Origin: an uncultured Rickettsiales bacterium | GTDB taxonomy: Bacteria > Pseudomonadota > Alphaproteobacteria > UBA8366 | Length of the DNA: 17,951 bases | Direction: 5' to 3' | Assembly (NCBI GenBank): GCA_913046825.1 | Contig: CAJWTF010000075.1 | Location: 1-17,951, forward strand | Shown here: piece after piece, positions 7,459 through 14,518 of the stretch | Layout of the letters: every line of letters starts with the position of its first letter | Numbering within the stretch: the stretch's first letter is position 1 | Made by a program: the position numbers and the translations under genes | Notes under the pieces: generated by a model | What the model was told of the DNA's origin: nothing | Database searches by the model: none | What the model saw: the letters and a program-made list of their open reading frames with translations, nothing else

Positions 7459-7484
7459 TAAGCTCAGCGAAAGGAAGACCCGTT

Positions 7485-7737
7485 ATGACTGCCTTAATGA
7501 TTGCCCAAATCAGTGTAAAAGACCCAGACACATTCCAACAATTTGCGACCAAATCGCAGCAAGGCGGGCCGGCGGCTTGCGGGCGATGCATTAGATCATC
7601 AAATGAAAGTGGTCGTTCGCTTTCCGAGTCTGGAGCGCCTCGACACCTGGCACGACTCGCCGGAATATCAGGAGCTTATTGGTCTTCGCCAAGCGGGAGC
7701 CGACATGACGATGACGAGCTACGAGGAAGTCGCCTAG
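7485..7737 (+). pseudogene. DUF1330-like small protein, frameshifted
   Basis: The first frame gives MTALMIAQISVKDPDTFQQF and ATKSQQ, the start of a DUF1330-type dimeric alpha-beta barrel. It then loses similarity, while the next frame continues the fold with AGRRLAGDALD, VVVRFPSLERLDTWHDSPEY and a proper end at TAG 7735-7737. The switch lies at about 7555-7572. Compared with the usual length of near 95 residues, a few residues are missing there, so a small deletion not divisible by three is the likely lesion. It has an AAGGAAG ribosome binding site and its own -10/operator module, so decay is probably recent. The family's biochemical role is not well established. Confidence 0.72.
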
Positions 7738-7765
7738 GGTCTTTTCTTATACGGCGCGAAGCGCA

Positions 7766-8872
7766 TTACCGGTCGCGGTGATCGCGCTCCAATCCGCGCT
7801 CGCGCGGATGAGCGTAGGAATGATGATAGTCGGCTTCGTTGTGATCGAGCGCCGCCGCAGCCGCAGCAGCCGTGCCGTAGATTTCCGCTAATTGATCCTC
7901 TATGCCATAGAATGTAGTGAGTTCCGCCAGTGTTTCCGGAGCCGTCGGATTGTCCTTGACCCAACGCACCGTGCGTCGCACCGCTTCCACTGGATCGACA
8001 ATATCGCGATAACCGAGATCGCGCCGGATCGCGTCGATCTCCAGTAACTGATGGTGGCTGGATCCGTAGAACGTGATCATTTCCCGCGCCGGGGACGCGA
8101 CGGCATCCGGCACCGGGACGAGGGTGAGCGGAAAATCCATTTCCGCCGCGATCAACTCCACCCATTGCGCTAGTGTAAATTGTAGGTCATCACCACAATT
8201 ATAAATCTTCCCGGCGGATGGCTCGGGCCGGTCGACTGCCAGCAACACCGCATGCGCCATGTTCTCTGAATAGCCGCGCGTCAGCAGGGTTAGCCCGCCA
8301 TCGGGTAGGATTGCGTGGGGCCTCTGGTCACGGCAGCGCTGCATGGTCCATTCGAAGATGATAGACCGCAATTGCCAGGGGCCGTAGACGACCGGATAAC
8401 GGAAATGCGTGACGTTCATATTTCCGTCAGCGTGCTGGCGCATCACCGAGTCCTCGGTCGACTTGACGAGGTGGCTAAACTTTCCTTCGGCAGCACTCTC
8501 TACCAATTGCGCGCTCTCCGCCGTCGGCACTGACATGCCCGCCGGAAAATTCGCCGCCGCATTGGCAAAACCCCGATAGCCCGGCGTACCACCGATGGTG
8601 ATCAGCCGGTCCGTGCGGGTGCTCAACACTTCGGCCACATAGCGGATGCGCCCGTAAGTCGCGATGGCGAGATCGAAGTGCCGCGCCCCGAGCGCTGTCT
8701 CCAACGTGTCGGGAAAATGCGGGTCACCTACCAGGCGCTCCACCTCCGGCGGAATCACATCGGAATCCCGACTGCCCCGGTTCAGCATGGTGACCTCGTA
8801 ACCGCGATCCAAGAGACCTCGGATAATATGCGGTCCCGTCGGACCCGTACCACCGATCAACAAAGCTTTCAC
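7766..8872 (-). CDS. NAD-dependent epimerase/dehydratase family protein (atypical SDR)
   Basis: A 368-residue Rossmann-fold protein of the extended/atypical short-chain dehydrogenase group. The dinucleotide-binding motif LIGGTGPTGPHI lies at residues 4-15. The usual catalytic YxxxK is altered: the equivalent segment is SHLVKS, with Lys kept and Tyr replaced by Ser, followed by the RYPVVYGPW strand that normally follows the active site. This suggests a non-oxidoreductase or structural NAD-binding role, or a different catalytic residue. GTG at 8872 was chosen because AGGAGGG sits 5 bases upstream; an ATG at 8896 would lie before that site. A His-rich tail (YHHSYAHPRERG) ends the protein. It points toward the DUF1330-like pseudogene. 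Confidence 0.82.
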   Translation of the reverse strand: MKALLIGGTGPTGPHIIRGLLDRGYEVTMLNRGSRDSDVIPPEVERLVGDPHFPDTLETALGARHFDLAIATYGRIRYVAEVLSTRTDRLITIGGTPGYRGFANAAANFPAGMSVPTAESAQLVESAAEGKFSHLVKSTEDSVMRQHADGNMNVTHFRYPVVYGPWQLRSIIFEWTMQRCRDQRPHAILPDGGLTLLTRGYSENMAHAVLLAVDRPEPSAGKIYNCGDDLQFTLAQWVELIAAEMDFPLTLVPVPDAVASPAREMITFYGSSHHQLLEIDAIRRDLGYRDIVDPVEAVRRTVRWVKDNPTAPETLAELTTFYGIEDQLAEIYGTAAAAAAALDHNEADYHHSYAHPRERGLERDHRDR

Positions 8873-8956
8873 GCACACCCTCCTGCGTCTTTCCAAACAC
8901 CCGTTTCGATCAACCTAATTCGAGAAGGCGGATGAGGTAGATCGTTTCCAAAGAAC

Positions 8957-8982
8957 GTCATTCGCGCGCAGGCGGGAATGAC
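8957..8982. repeat. Extragenic palindrome (GTCATTC/GAATGAC family)
   Basis: GTCATTC at 8957-8963 pairs with GAATGAC at 8976-8982 around a GC-rich centre. It lies in the 127-base gap between two divergent genes and its right end is only two bases from the AAGGAG ribosome binding site of the downstream gene. In RNA the hairpin could affect translation of that gene. The centre GCGCAGGCGGGA is shared with the left arm of the element at 14014-14039. Confidence 0.7.
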
Positions 8983-8999
8983 AAAGGAGATTGAACCGA

Positions 9000-9548
9000 A
9001 TGATCTACACGGTGGAACTCAATTACAGCGATCCGTCGACGGCGGATGAGTGGAGTGCGTGGTACGAGACTTATCTGCGCCAACTCGTCTCACTGGACGG
9101 GCTCGACACAGCGCAACGATTTCGGGCTGAATCGCCCGATACACAATTCTGGGAATATCTCGCGATCTACACAGTACCCAATCTCGACGTTTACGAGACC
9201 GAGGCCTACCGCGCGATCGGCGGTGGCGGCAATGCTAGCAAGGCCTTCCATCATGCGATTTCACGCCGCCGCAATGTCTATGACGGTGTGGCGCGGATGC
9301 CGGAAGTGACCGACGATACCCGGGTCCTATTTTGCGAGGACGCGACGGACGGTATCGATCTGCCAGGCGTGCTGTTTGTGCCGTTGCGAGCGGGTGCCGG
9401 CAATCAACAAGCGGGTGCCACAAAGATCGACGGGAAGCCGGAGCAGCGGTCCATCGCTCTCACCGATGCGGCGACGGCGGTCCTGATTGGCGCAGCGGAG
9501 ATTGACAGGCTCGCGGTCTACGGCCCGATCACCCAATATTATTCGTAA
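9000..9548 (+). CDS. Uncharacterised protein, dimeric alpha/beta barrel-like N-terminal half
   Basis: A 182-residue soluble protein that I cannot assign to a named function. The N-terminal 110 residues (MIYTVELNYSDPSTADEWSA, then WYETYLRQLVSLDGLDTAQR, later WEYLAIYTVPNLDVYETEAY) have the strand-helix-strand pattern of EthD/antibiotic-monooxygenase-like dimeric barrels, often found in aromatic or polyketide metabolism. The C-terminal part has another short strand-rich unit (RVLFCEDATDGIDLPGVLFV). The ATG at 9000 is preceded by AAAGGAGA at 9 bases. It diverges from the SDR gene and converges on the M81 gene with three bases between stops. The fold call is tentative; the ORF itself is convincing. 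Confidence 0.7.
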   Translation: MIYTVELNYSDPSTADEWSAWYETYLRQLVSLDGLDTAQRFRAESPDTQFWEYLAIYTVPNLDVYETEAYRAIGGGGNASKAFHHAISRRRNVYDGVARMPEVTDDTRVLFCEDATDGIDLPGVLFVPLRAGAGNQQAGATKIDGKPEQRSIALTDAATAVLIGAAEIDRLAVYGPITQYYS

Positions 9549-9551
9549 CCC

Positions 9552-11060
9552 TTATGACGCCGATCCCGACCAAACCGGCCCGAGAGGATTGAGCCGAATT
9601 CCAGGTCGCAGTCGGCGCCACGGGAGATCCGCTGGATCGGCGATCATCGGCCCGGGCGCCGCGCAGACCAGAATTTCCTCTGAAATCGGCGCGAAATCGG
9701 CGCGGAAATGAACGGAGCTTTTGTTCACTAAAACCTTGGCTTCGGTCGGCTCTATTCCAACAAAGCGATACATTGCCTGGTCAGCCATCTGGACCTTGTT
9801 GCAAGCCAGCACCACGCGGGTGCCGCCGATCCGGACCCGGGCGCAGGGACCGAGATTAAATTCCGCCCCCTTGTAAAACGGCCCGGTCGCATCGAAACGC
9901 CCGTCATGTAGCTGCTCGACGGTATAGAGCGCGTCGAACGGCTCGTCCCCATCGACACCCGAATGCCCGCCAAAGGTGAGGTTCACCTCTGCTCCGACAC
10001 CGGCGCGGTGCGCAATCTCCGCTGCGATGGGGTCGACCATCAAGCCGAGTGCCGCGCCTTCCGCCCGGTTCTCCACCAGTGCCTTGAGAATTCCCGCGGT
10101 GTTTGAATCACCGCCCGCTCCCGGATTGTCTTGGGTATCGGCGATGACCACGGGCCGGGTCGCGGTCTCAGCGATCCGCATCGCCTCCTTCACACCCGAA
10201 TCCGGATCGTAAATGCGGCCGGCGAAAGCGCTCTCCAATCCGGTGACCTCCGCCGCTAGTTTTTCACACGCCGCTGCCGCCGCCGCGTCACTCCAGCCAT
10301 AGGTGAAGACTGACGGGCCGCAGTGATGAATATCGGCCGCCGGAAACCCCGGCGTAAACGAGGCATGCAAAAGCTCACCGCCCTCGCTCTCGGCCAAGCG
10401 CTCGTAGACGCCTTGGGCCGGCTGCATCATCGTGCATTGCCAGTTCAGCGGAATGAGGAACGGAACTTGCCGGAACGCCTTTGCGGGCTTGCGGTCGCGC
10501 CGCAACATCTCATCCAAGAGCCGTGCAGTGCGGGCACCCGTATCCGCCATATCCACATGCGGATAAGTGCGGTAGGCAACCAGCAGATCGGATTCCGACA
10601 TCATCAACGGTGTCGTGTTGGAATGCAGGTCCAGGCTGGCGATCAATGGTTTCTGCGGCCCTATCAAGGCGCGGACCCGGCGCAACAATTCGCCTTCGCC
10701 GTCTTCCAGATGCTCCGTCACCATCGCACCGTGGAGGCAAAGATAGACCGCGTCGAAGGGCGGCGCCGATCGTAATCCGTCGAGGATCAGCCCTGCGATA
10801 TGTTCGAACGCATGCTCGGTCACCACGTCCGACGGCGCGGCGGCGGCCCAAGTTAGCGCGTGGGTATAATAATCCAAGGCCTCGATCTGCTCGACGAACC
10901 CGGCAACCGGCAGGTTCTTGCCCTTGATGCGCGGAAACAGATTGGGCCCGGTAGTGAGTGGTGGGCGGCTACCCCCGGTCTCAAACGCGTCCAGCCCCGC
11001 CTTGGTGGGCGCAAAGGTGTTGGTCTCGTGTTGAATGCCGCCGACCGCGATGAGCGCCAT
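9552..11060 (-). CDS. M81 family metallopeptidase (MlrC/microcystinase C-like)
   Basis: A 502-residue protein of the M81 family, whose founding member MlrC degrades linear microcystin peptides. Visible signatures are GGIQHETNTFAPT at residues 7-19 (His11 a likely zinc ligand), CLHGAMV, SLDLHSNTT, YRTYPHVDMADTGARTA, DNPGAGGDSNTAGIL and TFGGHSGVD. These match a full-length member. Many homologues sit in small-molecule catabolic clusters and probably act on compounds other than microcystin. The ATG at 11060 follows GGAAGGAAG; the frame stays open upstream to 11336 but that extension overlaps the start of the divergent flavoprotein gene and shows no family similarity. Confidence 0.9.
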   Translation of the reverse strand: MALIAVGGIQHETNTFAPTKAGLDAFETGGSRPPLTTGPNLFPRIKGKNLPVAGFVEQIEALDYYTHALTWAAAAPSDVVTEHAFEHIAGLILDGLRSAPPFDAVYLCLHGAMVTEHLEDGEGELLRRVRALIGPQKPLIASLDLHSNTTPLMMSESDLLVAYRTYPHVDMADTGARTARLLDEMLRRDRKPAKAFRQVPFLIPLNWQCTMMQPAQGVYERLAESEGGELLHASFTPGFPAADIHHCGPSVFTYGWSDAAAAAACEKLAAEVTGLESAFAGRIYDPDSGVKEAMRIAETATRPVVIADTQDNPGAGGDSNTAGILKALVENRAEGAALGLMVDPIAAEIAHRAGVGAEVNLTFGGHSGVDGDEPFDALYTVEQLHDGRFDATGPFYKGAEFNLGPCARVRIGGTRVVLACNKVQMADQAMYRFVGIEPTEAKVLVNKSSVHFRADFAPISEEILVCAAPGPMIADPADLPWRRLRPGIRLNPLGPVWSGSAS

Positions 11061-11205
11061 ATCTTCCTTCCGAAGCTTGATCGAATATCGAGCTGGAACT
11101 GTGGCACGGAGACCGGGGGTCGAAAAGCCGCAAGCGCTGGCATCCTCGATAATCCAGCGCATATAAATTGCCGGAGCACGGGATGCCCACGCGGGGAGGA
11201 AATAC

Positions 11206-12618
11206 ATGAGCGAGACGGATATCGTTATCGTCGGTGGCGGGATCGCCGGACTGACCGCGGCTAATCGCGCGGCACAACTAGGGCTCAAACCTTTGGTTTT
11301 GGAAAAAGGTACAGAGGATAAGTACCTCTGCAACACGCGCTATACCGGCGGCACGCTGCATGTCTGCATGAGCGATATCATGTCCGGCGAAGACGCTTTG
11401 CTGGAGAAAATTCAATCCATTTGCGCGGACGTGGCCCGCCCCGACCTCGCCCGCGCCATCGCCAAAGATGCGGAGCGCGCCGTGCGCTGGCTCCAGGGCG
11501 AGGGCTGTAAGTTCCTGAAAGCAAGCGCCAGTCCCCACCACCGCTGGGTCCTCGCCCCGCCGGGCCGCACGCGCCCGGGACTCGATTGGGAAGGTCGCGC
11601 CGGCGACGTTCTGCTCCGGCGCCTCGGTGGCAATCTGGAGGAGCGCGGCGGAAAGCTGCTGCGCGGTATCCGAGCGACGCGATTGCTCCTGGAAGAGGGA
11701 CGGTCTGTTGGAGTCGCCGCCGAGGTTGAAGGTAGGGAGATTGAATACCGCGCCAACGCCGTTGTAATCGCCGATGGCGGTTTTCAGTCATCTCCCGAAC
11801 ATCTGGCTAAATTCATCACGCAGGACCCAAGCAAGCTGTTCCAGCGAAATGCGGAGAGTGGCACGGGCGACGGATTGCGCATGGCGGCAGCGGCTGGCGC
11901 GGATTTACGTGGCATGGACCGGTTCTATGGACATCTCCTCAGTATCGACGCGCCGCACCGGAAGCGCCTGTGGCCTTATCCCTATCTCGACGCGTTGGTC
12001 GTTGCGGGCATTTTGATTGGCCGCGACGGCAAGCGATTTTGCGACGAAGGGATGGGCGGTGTCTATGCCACCAACTGTGTCGCACAGTTGGCCGGCCCAC
12101 TATCGTCGACAGTCATATTCGATCACGAGATTTGGGAGAAAGCGGGCAAACAAGGTCTGATTTCCGCCAATCCTCATCTGCCTAAAGAAGGCGGTACCTT
12201 GCATATCGCCGACACATTGGAAGCGCTTGCCGAGAAGATCAGACTCTCAGATACAGTAATATCTGATAGAGTACTATCTCAGACAGTCCACGACTATAAT
12301 GCTGCCCTCGAAAATGGAACCCTCAGCGCGTTATCGCCAAGCCGCTCGACTGTCAAAGGGGGTCCACAACCGATCCGCACCCCACCTTTCTACGCCGCGC
12401 CAACCCGCGCCGGCATCACCTACACCATGGGCGGCATCGCCATCGATGCGGACGCCAGAGCACTCCGTCCTGACGACACGATCATCGAGGGATTATACGC
12501 GGCGGGTGCCGCGACCGGCGGCCTCGAAGGCGGCGCAAATGTTGGATATGTCGGCGGATTGTCAAAATCCGCCATCACAGGCCTACGGGCAGCGGAACAC
12601 GCGGCGGCACGAAAGTAA
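11206..12618 (+). CDS. FAD-dependent oxidoreductase, fumarate reductase/tricarballylate dehydrogenase-like
   Basis: A 470-residue flavoprotein of the FAD-binding-2 group (fumarate reductase flavoprotein, tricarballylate dehydrogenase, ketosteroid dehydrogenases). The N terminus carries the dinucleotide motif DIVIVGGGIAGLTAANRA (GGGIAG at 10-15) and EKG after the second strand. VIADGGF and GTGDGLRMAAAAGADL are typical mid-protein motifs. The C terminus has GITYTMGGIAIDADARAL and GLYAAGAATGGLEGGAN, closing the FAD site. GGGGAGGA sits 5 bases before the ATG. It diverges from the M81 gene. Residues 347-361 are an unusual triple repeat (LSDTV-ISDRV-LSQTV) in AT-rich codons. The substrate is unknown. 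Confidence 0.88.
   Translation: MSETDIVIVGGGIAGLTAANRAAQLGLKPLVLEKGTEDKYLCNTRYTGGTLHVCMSDIMSGEDALLEKIQSICADVARPDLARAIAKDAERAVRWLQGEGCKFLKASASPHHRWVLAPPGRTRPGLDWEGRAGDVLLRRLGGNLEERGGKLLRGIRATRLLLEEGRSVGVAAEVEGREIEYRANAVVIADGGFQSSPEHLAKFITQDPSKLFQRNAESGTGDGLRMAAAAGADLRGMDRFYGHLLSIDAPHRKRLWPYPYLDALVVAGILIGRDGKRFCDEGMGGVYATNCVAQLAGPLSSTVIFDHEIWEKAGKQGLISANPHLPKEGGTLHIADTLEALAEKIRLSDTVISDRVLSQTVHDYNAALENGTLSALSPSRSTVKGGPQPIRTPPFYAAPTRAGITYTMGGIAIDADARALRPDDTIIEGLYAAGAATGGLEGGANVGYVGGLSKSAITGLRAAEHAAARK
12244..12288 (+). repeat. Three diverged 15-bp tandem units inside the flavoprotein gene
   Basis: Three adjacent 15-bp units encode LSDTV, ISDRV and LSQTV. They use codons rare in the surrounding GC-rich DNA (AGA, ATA, CTA, GTA). 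Units one and two also form a near-palindrome, CTCTCAGATA against TATCTGATAGAG. The reading frame is kept. Confidence 0.6.
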
Positions 12619-12640
12619 TTCATACCCGAAAATTAGGACT

Positions 12641-12667
12641 TCACCCTAAGCTTGTCGAAGTATGAGG
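12641..12667. repeat. Degenerate extragenic repeat of the CACCCTGAGCTTGTCGAAG type
   Basis: The stretch around CACCCTAAGCTTGTCGAAG followed by TATGAGG resembles the dispersed palindromic repeat common in alphaproteobacterial intergenic DNA, with a few substitutions. It lies between the flavoprotein stop and the cupin pseudogene. Family assignment rests on memory of the consensus. Confidence 0.5.
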
Positions 12668-12737
12668 TACTTGTTTGAGGCAGCGGGACCACAGGATAGG
12701 TTAAGGTGGCGTTATCGACCGAACGGAGACACCGCAT

Positions 12738-13093
12738 ATGTCCAAAAAAATGTAAACCTCGCGGAAAAGCTCAGCTCCTTCAGCGACTATTGGCCACCGC
12801 ACACCGTAACTGAGTTCAACGGCCATGACGTGATGTTCGTCAAAGTGCTGGGTTAATTTGTCTGGCACAAACACGACGATGCCGACAACCTCTTCTTAGT
12901 CCTCCAAGGCGAAATCGACATCCAGATGCGGGACCGCACGATTACCCTCGGCCCCGGCGAAATGTTTGTTGTCCCGCAGAATATTTAGCACCGCCCTGTC
13001 GCCCAAGAAGACGCCTATGTCCTGCTGATCGAGTCCACCGGCACGCCAAATAACAGCGACGAAGAGACGGCGGCGACGCGCAAGCTCGCTTGA
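12738..13093 (+). pseudogene. Cupin-domain protein, inactivated by two stops and a 5' frameshift
   Basis: The conceptual product is a small single-domain cupin of about 117 residues: VNLAEKLSSFSDYWPPHTVT, then FVWHKHDDADNLFLVLQGEI (first cupin motif, with His ligands), ITLGPGEMFVVPQNI and HRPVAQEDAYVLLIESTGT (second motif). TAA at 12854-12856 and TAG at 12986-12988 interrupt the frame; both stand where the family commonly has Glu (GEF and VEH), so single G-to-T changes explain them. The natural ATG at 12738, with GGAGA upstream, is out of frame with the rest across a run of seven A residues. Three independent lesions make inactivation certain if the sequence is right. Confidence 0.85.
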
Positions 13094-13157
13094 CTAACGC
13101 GCCCGCCCCGCACAGAGTCGCCGCCGAATTTTGACACGGTATATACGGGGCACTCCA

Positions 13158-13982
13158 ATGAGTCACAGCGATCTAGAAAAATCCATCGACGGCGCGTGGG
13201 ACGACGCGGCGTCTATTACACCCAGTACCAAGGGCGAGGTGCGCGATGCCGTTGAGTCGGCGCTTGATTTGATGGATGGCGGGGTTGCCCGCGTCGCCGA
13301 AAAAGAAGGCAGCGGCTGGAAGGTCAATCAATGGCTCAAGAAAGCCGTGTTGCTGTCCTTCCGGCTCAACGACATGGAGCCGATGTCTGGCCCGGCGAAC
13401 TCGCCGTTCTGGGACAAGGTGCCGTTGAAGTCGATGAACTGGAACGCCGACCGTTTCCGCCAGGCGGGCTTCCGCTCGGTTCCAGGCTCGGTCGTGCGCC
13501 GCTCGGCCTATATCGCGCCGGGCGTCATCCTGATGCCGAGCTTCGTCAATCTCGGCGCATATGTGGATAGCGGCACAATGGTCGACACTTGGGCCACGGT
13601 CGGTTCCTGCGCGCAGATCGGCAAGGACTGCCATCTCTCCGGCGGTGTCGGCATCGGCGGCGTGTTGGAGCCGTTGCAGGCGGACCCGGTAATCATCGAG
13701 GATAATTGCTTCATCGGTGCGCGCTCGGAAGTCGCCGAAGGCGTCATCGTCGAGACCGGCGCGGTGCTCGCCATGGGCTGCTATATCGGCCAGTCGACCA
13801 AGATCGTCGACCGCGAGTCAGGCGAAATCCATATGGGACGCGTTCCGGCCTATTCCGTCGTCGTTCCCGGATCTATGGCGAGCGACAAGGGGGGGCCGAA
13901 CCTCTATTGCTGCGTCATCGTGAAAACCGTGGACGAACAAACCCGCTCTAAGACGTCGATCAACGATCTGTTGCGGGACTAA
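13158..13982 (+). CDS. dapD: 2,3,4,5-tetrahydropyridine-2,6-dicarboxylate N-succinyltransferase
   Basis: A 274-residue left-handed parallel beta-helix acyltransferase. It transfers succinyl from succinyl-CoA to tetrahydrodipicolinate in the succinylase route to meso-diaminopimelate and lysine. Hexapeptide-repeat coils run through [40 protein letters not shown] and [17 protein letters not shown], then [19 protein letters not shown], all hallmark DapD segments. The C terminus ends in [13 protein letters not shown] at 13158 gives the standard N terminus ([16 protein letters not shown]); nine extra in-frame residues upstream look non-family. A TTGACA at 13131 lies near the start but has no -10 box at proper spacing. 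Confidence 0.97.
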   Translation: MSHSDLEKSIDGAWDDAASITPSTKGEVRDAVESALDLMDGGVARVAEKEGSGWKVNQWLKKAVLLSFRLNDMEPMSGPANSPFWDKVPLKSMNWNADRFRQAGFRSVPGSVVRRSAYIAPGVILMPSFVNLGAYVDSGTMVDTWATVGSCAQIGKDCHLSGGVGIGGVLEPLQADPVIIEDNCFIGARSEVAEGVIVETGAVLAMGCYIGQSTKIVDRESGEIHMGRVPAYSVVVPGSMASDKGGPNLYCCVIVKTVDEQTRSKTSINDLLRD

Positions 13983-14013
13983 ACCCACGAGGCATGGATG
14001 TTGCTTCTTCATT

Positions 14014-14084
14014 GTTATTCCCGCGCAGGCGGGATTCCAAAATTTTGGCACGTTGCGCTGAATTCGCGCTTGCGCGGGAATGAC
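14014..14084. repeat. Long inverted repeat (GTCATTC/GAATGAC family) after dapD
   Basis: Left arm 14014-14039 and right arm 14059-14084 are imperfect 26-base complements (GTTATTCCCGCGCAGGCGGG against CCGCGCAAGCGCG on the other strand, both closing with ATTC/GAAT ends), with a 19-base centre. Each arm also contains a short internal dyad, so the element can fold as one long or two short hairpins. It lies 31 bases after the dapD stop and 29 before the GFA pseudogene, and may end dapD transcription. It shares its arm sequence with the element at 8957-8982. Confidence 0.78.
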
Positions 14085-14113
14085 GGAAGAAGTTGGCTTC
14101 GGAACTTTATACA

Positions 14114-14517
14114 ATGACGCGCTCCGGCGGTTGCATCTGCGGTGGCGTCCGATATGACGCCGAGGGCGATCCGCTTTGGGTTGCGCATTGCCATTGCACC
14201 AGCTGCCAAAAACCTCGGGCGCACCGATGGTGACCTGGGCCGGATACAAGCCGAGCGCCGTCGGATGGACCGAAGCCAATCCGAAATCCTCCGAAGGCGT
14301 CCTTCGTCGCTTCTGCCCCAATTGCGGGCCGCCACTGACCTATGAGAGCACCGGCTGGCCGAATGAATTGCATATCTTGGTCGCCACACTCGACGATCCG
14401 GAATCCTTGACGCCGAAGGGCCATGTCTATTGGTCCGAGCATCTCGCCTGGCTCGAGATCGGCGACGACCTGCCGAAATTCGCCGAAACCGGCTCCTCTG
14501 TACAGAAAGAGAACTGA
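14114..14517 (+). pseudogene. GFA-family zinc protein (CENP-V/glutathione-dependent formaldehyde-activating-like), frameshifted
   Basis: The first frame from ATG 14114 gives GGCICGGVRYDAEGDPLWV and HCHCTSCQK, the two N-terminal zinc motifs of the GFA fold. At a run of five A residues (about 14208-14212) the frame must change by one base to continue as TSGAPMVTWAGY, RRFCPNCGPPLTYES and HVYWSEHLAWLEIGDDLPKF, which ends at TGA 14515-14517. Adding one A would restore a normal protein of about 134 residues. It may be a true one-base deletion, slippage or a homopolymer sequencing error. The stop lies one base before the dapE ATG, so the two were once, or still are, coupled. Function of the family is poorly defined. 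Confidence 0.8.
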
Positions 14518-14518
14518 C

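Noticed and set aside
11080..11096. TTGATCGAATATCGA as an Fnr box in the M81/flavoprotein intergenic region
   Set aside because: The spacer is wrong and the right half-site lacks the ATCAA end; the match is too weak.
11061..11336. N-terminal extension of the M81 peptidase gene from an ATG at 11336
   Set aside because: It would overlap the divergent flavoprotein start, shows no family similarity, and the ATG at 11060 has a good ribosome binding site and the conserved GGIQHETN start.
13131..13145. TTGACA followed by TATATA before dapD as a promoter
   Set aside because: The two hexamers are only about 3 bases apart, so they cannot form a normal -35/-10 pair.
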